From Ignavibacteria bacterium (GTDB taxonomy: Bacteria > Bacteroidota > Ignavibacteria > Tepidaquicellales > Tepidaquicellaceae), in contig JAGPCH010000020.1 of assembly GCA_018058125.1 (NCBI GenBank), positions 1 to 10,544 on the forward strand: 10,544 nucleotides of DNA, read 5' to 3'. Shown one piece after another: positions 1-6,723 of the stretch (within the stretch, counting starts at the first letter, position 1; each line of letters opens with the position of its first letter). The notes under the pieces were generated by a model. It saw nothing but the letters and a program-made list of their open reading frames with translations, did no database searches and was not told the DNA's origin. The translations under genes and the position numbers were made by a program.

Positions 1-4
1 AAAT

Positions 5-24
5 CTGAAAAATACAGTTTTCAG
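5..24. promoter_or_regulatory. Inverted repeat upstream of the hsp20 promoter
   Basis: CTGAAAA (5-11) and TTTTCAG (18-24) form a perfect 7-bp dyad with a 6-base spacer. Its centre lies about 60 bp upstream of the start site expected from the sigma-54-like promoter at 48-63, so it could be a binding site for an enhancer-binding protein. It is close to the window edge and could instead be the end of a terminator of a gene outside the window. The dyad is seen directly; the role is inference. Confidence 0.35.
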
Positions 25-47
25 CTCTATTTTAAAGTTTTTCCTTT

Positions 48-63
48 TGGCACGCAGTTTGTA
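48..63 (+). promoter_or_regulatory. Candidate sigma-54 (-24/-12) promoter of hsp20
   Basis: TGGCAC at 48-53, five bases, then TTGTA at 59-63 fits the RpoN consensus TGGCAC-N5-TTGCW with one mismatch (T for C at the -12 dinucleotide). The GG (49-50) and the -12 G (61) are exactly 12 bp apart, as required. Transcription would start near position 74, leaving a leader of about 54 bases before the ATG at 128. A TATAAT also occurs at 75-80 but has no good -35 at the right distance. In E. coli the ibpB small heat-shock gene has a sigma-54 promoter, so the pairing has a precedent. Confidence 0.55.
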
Positions 64-127
64 TAAGAACGAACTATAATATTAACAACCCTCAAAAATA
101 ACATTAACATAAATAAGGAGATAAATC

Positions 128-565
128 ATGAACGTAGTTAAATTCAAAAAAAACAACGATCTTTTAAATGAAACATTAAATTCAGTTTTCGGAAATCAGT
201 TATTCAGTAACTGGGAAAACATGAATCTTACAAAAAGCTACACACCAAAAGTTAACATTACAGAAGACAGGGATAATTTCAATATTAAAATGGAATTGCC
301 CGGACTCACAAAGGAAGACATAAAATTATCAGTTGAGAATAATGTACTTTCTGTCAGCGGTTCAAAAAAAGAAGAAACAAAGACAGAAGATAAGAATGTA
401 ATAGTTAATGAACTTTTCTATGGTGAATTCAGCAGAAATTTCAATCTGTCAAAAGACATAAAAATTGAAGCAATAGACGCAGAATTCAAAGACGGAATCT
501 TAAACATCACTCTTCCGAAAGTCGAAGAAGCAAAACCGGTTGTAAAAGAAATAAACATTAAATAA
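128..565 (+). CDS. hsp20: Small heat-shock protein, Hsp20/alpha-crystallin family
   Basis: A 145-residue ATP-independent holdase chaperone, expected to form cytoplasmic oligomers that bind unfolding proteins and pass them to DnaK for refolding. The short N-terminal arm (1-38) is followed by the alpha-crystallin domain (about 39-134), with the conserved ELPGL at 56-60, the FYGEFSRNF strand at 97-105 and the hallmark AEFKDGILNITLP at 118-130. The C-terminal tail ends with an I-x-I motif (Ile142, Ile144), which docks on neighbouring subunits in this family. Length is normal for a bacterial member. The start is supported by AAGGAG at 115-120, 7 bases before the ATG. The gene has its own candidate sigma-54 promoter and terminator, so it is probably induced separately from dnaK downstream. 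Confidence 0.96.
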   Translation: MNVVKFKKNNDLLNETLNSVFGNQLFSNWENMNLTKSYTPKVNITEDRDNFNIKMELPGLTKEDIKLSVENNVLSVSGSKKEETKTEDKNVIVNELFYGEFSRNFNLSKDIKIEAIDAEFKDGILNITLPKVEEAKPVVKEINIK

Positions 566-585
566 AATTAGTTTCATATCAGACA

Positions 586-618
586 TAAGGGGAGCGGGCA
601 AAGACGCTCCCTTTAATT
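586..618 (+). terminator. Intrinsic terminator after hsp20
   Basis: An 11-bp stem (586-596 with 605-615, one G-U pair) contains the GC-rich core GGGAGCG/CGCTCCC, closes an 8-base loop, and runs into a short T-rich stretch (TTTAATT, 612-618). It starts 21 bp after the hsp20 stop codon and separates hsp20 from dnaK. The T-tract is interrupted, so efficiency is uncertain. Confidence 0.8.
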
Positions 619-773
619 AAAAATCAAAAAAAGTCCTAATACAATTATAATAAAAAACATTTACAAAAATATTAAATTCACAGATTTAAAAATTCAAAAT
701 GCTTGGGTAAATTACCTTTTGCATTATTTTAGTTTAAATTTAATTTTAATTAAAAAAGAGAGGAAATATAAAA

Positions 774-2738
774 ATGGGTAAAATAATAGGAATTGATCTC
801 GGAACCACAAATTCCTGCGTTTCCGTAATGGAAGGAAACGATCCTGTAGTAATTCCAAATGCAGAAGGAGCAAGAACTACACCGTCCGTAGTTGCATTTT
901 CCAAGAACGGTGACAGACTTGTCGGTGACCCGGCAAAAAGACAGGCAGTTACAAATCCTGAAAATACCATATTCTCCATAAAGAGATTTATGGGAAGAAG
1001 ATATGATGAAGTGACTGAGGAAATAAAGAAAGTTCCATACAAAGTAATAAAAGGCGAGAATGATACAGTGAGAATTGAAATTTCTGACAACGGTCAGAAT
1101 AAAGTTTATTCACCGCCTGAGATCTCAGCAATGATCCTTCAGAAAATGAAGAAGACTGCTGAAGATTATCTCGGTACAACTGTCACCGAAGCGGTCATAA
1201 CCGTTCCGGCTTATTTCAATGATTCGCAGAGACAGGCTACAAAAGATGCAGGTAAGATCGCAGGACTTGATGTGAAAAGAATTATTAACGAGCCGACAGC
1301 AGCAGCACTTGCTTACGGTCTCGACAGAAAGAAAGCTAATGAGAAAGTTGCAGTTTATGACTTGGGTGGCGGTACATTTGATATTTCAATACTTGAATTA
1401 GGTGACGGTGTATTTGAAGTGAAGTCAACAAACGGTGACGGACACTTAGGAGGAGATGACTTTGATCAGAAACTTATAGATTATCTTGCAGACGAATTCA
1501 AGAAAAAAGAAGGTATCGATCTAAGAAAAGATGCAATGGCTTTACAAAGATTAAAAGAAGCTGCTGAGAATGCAAAAAAAGCATTGTCCACCAGTTCTCA
1601 GACAGAAGTAAATTTACCTTATATAACTGCTACAGCAGAAGGTCCAAAGTTCTTACTCGAAACTATCACAAGATCAAAATTTGAATCACTGATCAGTGAC
1701 CTGGTAGACAGAACAGTCGGTCCTTGTAAAAAAGCAATTGAAGATTCAGGATATAAAGTTGATGAGATTGATGAAGTTATATTAGTCGGTGGATCGACAA
1801 GGATCCCGATGGTTCAGGAAACCGTAAAGAAATTATTTGGTAAAGAGCCGAATAAGAGTGTAAATCCTGATGAAGTTGTAGCTATCGGCGCAGCTATCCA
1901 GGGTGGTGTACTAGCAGGAGACGTTCAGGATGTTTTATTACTTGACGTAACTCCGCTATCACTTGGTATCGAAACACTTGGCGGCGTGATGACAAAACTC
2001 ATCGAAGCCAACTCTACAATCCCGACCAAGAAATCACAGGTATTCTCAACGGCATCTGATAATCAGCCGTCAGTTGAAATTCATGTGCTTCAGGGTGAGA
2101 GACCAATGGCAACTGACAACAGGACTCTCGGAAGATTCCATCTTGACGGAATTCCACCGGGACCAAGAGGCGTGCCTCAGGTAGAAGTTACATTTGATAT
2201 CGATGCAAACGGAATTCTTAATGTTTCAGCAATGGAAAAGAATACCGGTAAGACTCAGCAGATCAAGATAACCCACTCTTCAGGATTATCTGATGCTGAA
2301 ATTGAGAAGATGAAGAAGGATGCTAAAGAGCATGAAGCTGATGACAATAAGAAAAAAGAAATGATCGATATGAAGAATCAGGCAGATGCGATGGTATTCC
2401 AGGGTGAGAAGCAATTGAAGGAATTCGAGGAAAAGCTTACTCCGGAATTAAGATCCAAAGTACAGATCGCTCTTGACAGATTAAAGGATGCTATCAAGAC
2501 TGACAGCGCAGCTTCACTAAAAACTGCAATGGACGAATACAACACTGTATGGAGCGAGGCTTCATCACAGATGTATTCACAGTCGACAGCAGGCGGTCCG
2601 CAGGACGGACAGCAAACCGGTGAAGCGGGTTCACAGCCGGGAGCAGACGGTTCTGCAGGAGCTGATCCGAATGTTGAGAATGCTGACTTTGAGGTAGTAG
2701 ATGATAAGGCTGATGATAAAGGTGAAGAGAAGAAGTAA
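774..2738 (+). CDS. dnaK: Molecular chaperone DnaK (Hsp70)
   Basis: Full-length 654-residue Hsp70, the ATP-driven cytoplasmic chaperone that folds and reactivates proteins with DnaJ and GrpE. The nucleotide-binding domain spans about 1-385, with phosphate-1 loop [12 protein letters not shown] (5-16), Lys70, [12 protein letters not shown] with Glu173, phosphate-2 loop YDLGGGTFD (195-203, Thr201), and the adenosine motif [10 protein letters not shown] (336-345). The hydrophobic interdomain linker [10 protein letters not shown] is at 387-396. The substrate-binding beta domain follows to about 505, then the helical lid. The tail is Gly/Gln/Asp-rich and ends in an acidic segment with ADFEVVDD (637-644), typical of bacterial DnaK. 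GAGAGGA at 758-764 lies 9 bases before the ATG. No CIRCE (HrcA) operator is visible between 619 and 773, and no convincing promoter could be chosen there. grpE and dnaJ are not adjacent. Confidence 0.99.
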   Translation: MGKIIGIDLGTTNSCVSVMEGNDPVVIPNAEGARTTPSVVAFSKNGDRLVGDPAKRQAVTNPENTIFSIKRFMGRRYDEVTEEIKKVPYKVIKGENDTVRIEISDNGQNKVYSPPEISAMILQKMKKTAEDYLGTTVTEAVITVPAYFNDSQRQATKDAGKIAGLDVKRIINEPTAAALAYGLDRKKANEKVAVYDLGGGTFDISILELGDGVFEVKSTNGDGHLGGDDFDQKLIDYLADEFKKKEGIDLRKDAMALQRLKEAAENAKKALSTSSQTEVNLPYITATAEGPKFLLETITRSKFESLISDLVDRTVGPCKKAIEDSGYKVDEIDEVILVGGSTRIPMVQETVKKLFGKEPNKSVNPDEVVAIGAAIQGGVLAGDVQDVLLLDVTPLSLGIETLGGVMTKLIEANSTIPTKKSQVFSTASDNQPSVEIHVLQGERPMATDNRTLGRFHLDGIPPGPRGVPQVEVTFDIDANGILNVSAMEKNTGKTQQIKITHSSGLSDAEIEKMKKDAKEHEADDNKKKEMIDMKNQADAMVFQGEKQLKEFEEKLTPELRSKVQIALDRLKDAIKTDSAASLKTAMDEYNTVWSEASSQMYSQSTAGGPQDGQQTGEAGSQPGADGSAGADPNVENADFEVVDDKADDKGEEKK

Positions 2739-2763
2739 TATTTAAAATGGTTAATTAATATAC

Positions 2764-2796
2764 AGCCGCCTGTTCGTAATGAGCAGGCGGCTTTTT
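2764..2796 (+). terminator. Strong intrinsic terminator after dnaK
   Basis: A 12-bp stem (2764-2775 with 2781-2792; core AGCCGCCTG/CAGGCGGCT, one G-U pair) with a 5-base loop is followed by a T5 run ending at 2796. It starts 25 bp after the dnaK stop. It lies between convergent genes. On the minus strand the stem is not followed by a good T-run, so it serves mainly dnaK. Confidence 0.93.
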
Positions 2797-2823
2797 ATTA
2801 ACAACATGATTTTTACGACCTAT

Positions 2824-4812
2824 TTACTTTAAAAGTATCATCTTTCTCACCAGATAAAAACTTCCCGCTTCGATTCTGTAATAATAAATTCCACTAGCGA
2901 GATTATTTCCGTTGAAATCTATCTTGTAGCTTCCTGCGGATTTATATTCGTTTATTAGCTCGGATACTTTCTGACCGGCAATATTAAATACTGTTATCCT
3001 AACATTTCCTTCAACCGGAATATTGAAATATATTTGGGTCACTGGATTAAATGGATTTGGGTAATTTTTAACAGAATACTCTTTAGGAATTTCGTTTGAC
3101 GGAATATTAGTAACCGTAAAATTATCTCCCGCTTCCCAAGCGCATCCGGGACAGACAGTTGTAGGATAGCCTATGGTGTCTGAACTAATTGAAGCCTGAT
3201 AAGAATTGTCCTGCGCTTTGACATAATAGAATAAATTATCCGGCGGAGGCGGATCGCTTAAACCGCCTTCATTAAATGCTTCAGCATCATCAACGTAATC
3301 ACCCGATGTATTTGAGCTGTCATACAAAAACCAATTGTTGTTATTAAAATTAGGACTCTTCTTATAGATAATATATTTCTGAAAATCCCTGTCGCCTCTG
3401 TTATATATATGCAGCCTTGGTCTGTAATGCTGACCAATTAAGACCAGGTTTTTAAAGAGTAATGGCGGAGCGGGGACTGCGTCAGTTGTGGTTGCATTTA
3501 TTCTGATTATAGTTTCAAATTTTTCCAAACTAGTGACAGCGACCCATCCGGACATTATTATTCCCATACCTCCTTTATTGTATAAATCTGTTGCTGTAAT
3601 TTTGTTTGCAAACAAAACGGGTAACAGAAACGGTCCGGGAGCACTTTCAAATCTAAAACTTTCAGATGGGTTGTTAGAGAATAAAACTGAAGTTTTATTA
3701 TTAATAAATAATGCAATTGTATCTGTTCCTTTATCAATAATTAAATCATTCCATCCATCTTTATTAAAATCTGCAGCTTCCAAAGAGTTTGAATATCGAA
3801 TTCCATCATTTACATAAATAGGTGATGTGTTTATTGTACCATTGTTGTTTAAAAATATAGATATTCTGCTGTATGTAGTATAATCGTCAGGTATTTCATA
3901 TTGAGTAATAGAGATTATATCATTATAGCCATCATTATTCATATCAGCAACTTTAAAATCCGATAAATTATCTGAAAAACCAATTGTTGTTGTAGGTGTT
4001 GAATTTGTTGTGTTATTATTATTATTATTGAAAATGTAAATATTGTTTCCATATTGAGCTATAATTTCATCCCTGTTGCTGGTTTCACCATCTATAATTG
4101 AGTAAGGACTATAGCGCTTATTAATCTGTGCCATAGCTATTTTTTTAAATACATAACCTTGAATTACAAAAACTTCTTCTAAGGTTGGATTTGTTCCGCC
4201 AGTACCTTTAAAGACTCTAATTCCGGTTGGAGTTATGATTGCCAGATCCTGAAGCGTGTCTGTTGAGAATTTACCGACAACGGGATTTTTTCCAAACACA
4301 TTGGATATTGTAGTAGGATTATTAATTTGTATGAAGGAATTTTCATTTTTTCGGATTTCCATATTTCCGCTTGCTCTTAATACTACTAAATAATTTTTTG
4401 CATTCTCTTTGAGATTAATGAATGATATCCCAGTTATGCTGTCTGTAATAACACTTGGTATAGAATATAAATATCTTAAGTCTGGATTTTCATAATTGAA
4501 ATTTACATTATTCTCGTTGCGAAGCCAGTTGCCCCAAAGATAATCTGTTTGAGGACCGGAATGAAGCTCATTATAGCCTATGCAAATATCGAGACGGTTT
4601 GCATTTGTATCTATTGAGCTCATATCCCAATATATGGATCTTTGATCAGTTGCCAGTACCGAATCAAAATTATCCGGATTTCCTTCTCTCAAATAAACAA
4701 AATCTGCATCATGGAAATATGTTCCTTGTGAAAAAGTATCTAAAGGTGATATAAAAATTGTAATGTATAATATTAAAAAGAAGTATTGAAATATTTTTTT
4801 TAGGTTTTTCAT
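2824..4812 (-). CDS. T9SS-exported FG-GAP/VCBS repeat protein
   Basis: A 662-residue secreted or surface-anchored protein. A signal peptide is clear (Lys-rich start, hydrophobic 7-22, probable cleavage near FSQ, 27-29). Two calcium-loop FG-GAP/VCBS motifs, VADMNNDGYNDI (288-299) and AADFNKDGWNDL (346-357), plus a weaker copy near 180-192, indicate a partial integrin-like beta-propeller. Residues 263-276 are an Asn/Thr-rich linker. Residues about 455-548 look like a beta-sandwich of the fibronectin III kind. CPGC (554-557) precedes the T9SS type A sorting domain (about 579-662; NYPNPFNP at 583-590, ending KMILLK), which directs export through the outer membrane and is normally cleaved. Substrate and ligand are unknown. 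No Shine-Dalgarno is seen before the ATG. It may be co-transcribed with the upstream gene through the structured 223-bp spacer, or start within that spacer. Confidence 0.9.
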   Translation of the reverse strand: MKNLKKIFQYFFLILYITIFISPLDTFSQGTYFHDADFVYLREGNPDNFDSVLATDQRSIYWDMSSIDTNANRLDICIGYNELHSGPQTDYLWGNWLRNENNVNFNYENPDLRYLYSIPSVITDSITGISFINLKENAKNYLVVLRASGNMEIRKNENSFIQINNPTTISNVFGKNPVVGKFSTDTLQDLAIITPTGIRVFKGTGGTNPTLEEVFVIQGYVFKKIAMAQINKRYSPYSIIDGETSNRDEIIAQYGNNIYIFNNNNNNTTNSTPTTTIGFSDNLSDFKVADMNNDGYNDIISITQYEIPDDYTTYSRISIFLNNNGTINTSPIYVNDGIRYSNSLEAADFNKDGWNDLIIDKGTDTIALFINNKTSVLFSNNPSESFRFESAPGPFLLPVLFANKITATDLYNKGGMGIIMSGWVAVTSLEKFETIIRINATTTDAVPAPPLLFKNLVLIGQHYRPRLHIYNRGDRDFQKYIIYKKSPNFNNNNWFLYDSSNTSGDYVDDAEAFNEGGLSDPPPPDNLFYYVKAQDNSYQASISSDTIGYPTTVCPGCAWEAGDNFTVTNIPSNEIPKEYSVKNYPNPFNPVTQIYFNIPVEGNVRITVFNIAGQKVSELINEYKSAGSYKIDFNGNNLASGIYYYRIEAGSFYLVRKMILLK

Positions 4813-4861
4813 ATTTTTAGTGTTTAAAAGTTATTAAAATTTATTAATTTGAAATAAAAAT

Positions 4862-4940
4862 AGAGGGACCCAGTAAATCTTATTAAAAAGATTAAGCTTT
4901 ATCTTTTGCTTGCAGGCAATTTAAAGTACCGGGTACCTCT
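4862..4940 (-). other. Structured intergenic element, branched stem
   Basis: An outer stem of 14 positions (4862-4875 with 4927-4940) encloses two hairpins: 4876-4881/4888-4893 (6 bp, loop ATTAAA as read on plus) and 4906-4910/4915-4919 (loop TGCA). Read on the minus strand, the outer stem has 12 Watson-Crick pairs, one G-U and one mismatch; on plus there are two mismatches. This suggests a minus-strand RNA. T-rich stretches flank both ends (TATTTTTATTT in minus direction). It sits between two co-directional T9SS cargo genes and could be a terminator of the upstream gene, a 5' leader structure of the 2824-4812 gene, or a copy of a short mobile repeat. It matches no riboswitch family I recognise. 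Confidence 0.5.
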
Positions 4941-4950
4941 TTTTATTTAT

Positions 4951-4980
4951 GTTCCGCCACGAATGTAATCGCGGCAGAAC
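4951..4980 (-). other. 12-bp hairpin in the intergenic spacer
   Basis: GTTCCGCCACGA (4951-4962) and TCGCGGCAGAAC (4969-4980) form a hairpin with a 6-base loop. As minus-strand RNA all 12 positions pair, including two G-U wobbles; on the plus strand those two become A-C mismatches. The arms are much richer in G+C than the surrounding spacer. It is not followed by a T-run on the minus strand, so it is not a simple terminator. It may be part of the same element as the branched stem 10 bp away, or a REP-like palindrome. Confidence 0.5.
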
Positions 4981-5033
4981 TATATGTAGAAATTGAAATA
5001 TTTCATAGTAATAATTCGATTAAAATATTTATG

Positions 5034-5074
5034 AGCTATTTGAGTAATATCATTCTCTTTGTTTCTATTAAGTT
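5034..5074. repeat. Shared 3'-end repeat, copy A
   Basis: This 41-bp segment covers the stop codon and last codons of the 5036-6661 gene. It matches 6683-6723 at 40 of 41 positions, the first 32 without any change. It encodes the ETKRMILLK end of the sorting domain plus a few bases after the stop. Confidence 0.8.
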
Positions 5075-6661
5075 ATCATTAATAAAGAGACTGTAAAAAT
5101 ATATCCCGCTTGGTAGGTTACTTCCGTCAAATTTAACCTTATACGTTCCCTGAATTTTATCTTCATTAACTAATGTATTAATTAATTTTCCAAGGGAATT
5201 ATATACTTTCAAAATAACAAATCCTCTATTCAAAATTACATACTCCAAATTTGTAAAAGGGTTAAACGGATTTGGATAATTCTGCTGAAGTATATATTTG
5301 TCAGGATAACTTGAATTGCTCGATAAAACATTTGTAATTATATCCAGATATTTTGCAGTAATTGTTTTCGGATCTCTGAGACCGACTATAACAGGAAAAT
5401 CATTCTTGTCTATATTAATAGAAGCTGCATTCTTCATAGAATGATTTCGGAAATTTGATATTAATTTCCCATTTTCGTTATAATAACAAACAACTGAATA
5501 TTCACTGTTAACCGTACCGAACACTAATACATTTTCCTTACTATCCACAGCCACAGTAGTACCTTCATCATTTGTATTCGTTGAATCATTATATCTGTTT
5601 TGCCATAGCATATTACCTTCAGGAGAGTATTTAATTGTTAAAAAATCATAACTTGTTCCTAATCCGGGACTTGATCCGGTAACTATAATATTATTTTTGT
5701 AATCAATTTTTATATCATTTACCCAATCATTTAATTGTATTCCCCCGTCATAAGTTCGTGACCAAAGGAATGTACCAGTTGAATCATATTTGAATGTAAG
5801 ATAATCCATCAAAGTTGAATCTCCTTTATAATAACTTGCAATAATAATATTATCATTTACATCGATCCGGCTGAATAACGGTCGAATAAAGTCATCTCCA
5901 TGATTATAGAATCTTTTTTCCCATAGTACATTACCTGAAGAATTGTATTTGATTGAAATAATATCAGTGAAATTAAGATTAATGGAATAAGTGAATCCCG
6001 ATACAATGATGTTATTCTTACTGTCACAAACAACAGTATACCCCCAATCAATTTGATCACTAAGCCCTTGAAAACCTCTAACCCATATTTGCTCACCTAA
6101 TGAATTATATTTTACAGTAAGCATTTCACTAATTTCATGGCCATTTGAATAATCATAAGATGCAAATCCCGTGACATAAACATTTTCATTCGAATCTAGA
6201 GCCATTGCATATGCCTCATCATTTCTGCTGACAAGCCAGTCAAACCTTCTTGACCACATTAATTCGCCAGAAGGACTGTATTTTAATGTTAAGTAATCAT
6301 TCTTCGTAGAGGATCCTCCCCAGCTCCTGCCTGTTACATAGATATTGTTGTATTTATCGATAACCATATCAGCAGGATAATCTGAACTGTTACCGGTTCC
6401 ATTGAATCTTCTATTCCATAATTTTTCACCTTTACCATTATATTTTATCAAAATGAAATCCACACCTGTTCCTAAACTGCTGTTAGACCCACGTGCCAGT
6501 ATGACTATATTATCTTCGTTATCTATCTTGCTCTTGACTGCGAAATTATCCTCCGGTAAAGAATCATTAAATGAAACCTGCCACAATGGTGAGACTTGAG
6601 CAATAGAGTTTAAGCTCATTGAAGAAATAATAATAAAGAAGGTTAGATATATAATTTTCAT
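5036..6661 (-). CDS. T9SS-exported SBBP seven-repeat beta-propeller protein
   Basis: A 541-residue secreted or surface protein. The signal peptide has a hydrophobic core at 4-17 and probable cleavage after SIAQ (residue 22). Seven SBBP-type repeats follow, each with a KY(N/S/D)xxGxxLW strand: starts at residues 73, 127, 184, 238, 291, 344 and a weaker YYNENGKLIS at 393, spaced 49-57 residues. Each is paired with an (E/N)N(I/V)xVTG-like strand (105-111, 159-165, 216-222, 323-329). Seven units of this size predict a seven-bladed propeller. The T9SS type A sorting domain occupies about 455-541 (NYPNPFNPFT 461-470, ending RMILLK). No catalytic motif is visible; adhesion or scaffold roles are possible but unproven. 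It starts 23 bp after the stop of the upstream cargo gene, with only a weak A-rich region before the ATG, so co-transcription is likely. Confidence 0.9.
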   Translation of the reverse strand: MKIIYLTFFIIISSMSLNSIAQVSPLWQVSFNDSLPEDNFAVKSKIDNEDNIVILARGSNSSLGTGVDFILIKYNGKGEKLWNRRFNGTGNSSDYPADMVIDKYNNIYVTGRSWGGSSTKNDYLTLKYSPSGELMWSRRFDWLVSRNDEAYAMALDSNENVYVTGFASYDYSNGHEISEMLTVKYNSLGEQIWVRGFQGLSDQIDWGYTVVCDSKNNIIVSGFTYSINLNFTDIISIKYNSSGNVLWEKRFYNHGDDFIRPLFSRIDVNDNIIIASYYKGDSTLMDYLTFKYDSTGTFLWSRTYDGGIQLNDWVNDIKIDYKNNIIVTGSSPGLGTSYDFLTIKYSPEGNMLWQNRYNDSTNTNDEGTTVAVDSKENVLVFGTVNSEYSVVCYYNENGKLISNFRNHSMKNAASINIDKNDFPVIVGLRDPKTITAKYLDIITNVLSSNSSYPDKYILQQNYPNPFNPFTNLEYVILNRGFVILKVYNSLGKLINTLVNEDKIQGTYKVKFDGSNLPSGIYFYSLFINDNLIETKRMILLK

Positions 6662-6682
6662 ATTCTTTTTTTGTTTGTATCA

Positions 6683-6723
6683 AGCTATTTGAGTAATATC
6701 ATTCTCTTTGTTTCAATTAAGTT
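6683..6723. repeat. Shared 3'-end repeat, copy B
   Basis: The matching copy of 5034-5074, covering the stop and the last codons of the 6685-8709 gene. Only position 6715 differs within the 41 bp. The rest of the two sorting domains is similar in protein but clearly diverged in DNA. Confidence 0.8.

Noticed and set aside
619..773. CIRCE operator or sigma-54 promoter for dnaK
   Set aside because: No TTAGCACTC/GAGTGCTAA pair is present. The only GG...GC candidates (705-722) are 14-16 bp apart instead of 12.
746..1179. Minus-strand open frames overlapping the start of dnaK
   Set aside because: They lie opposite the highly conserved ATPase domain of dnaK, have no family resemblance and are explained by antisense codon structure.
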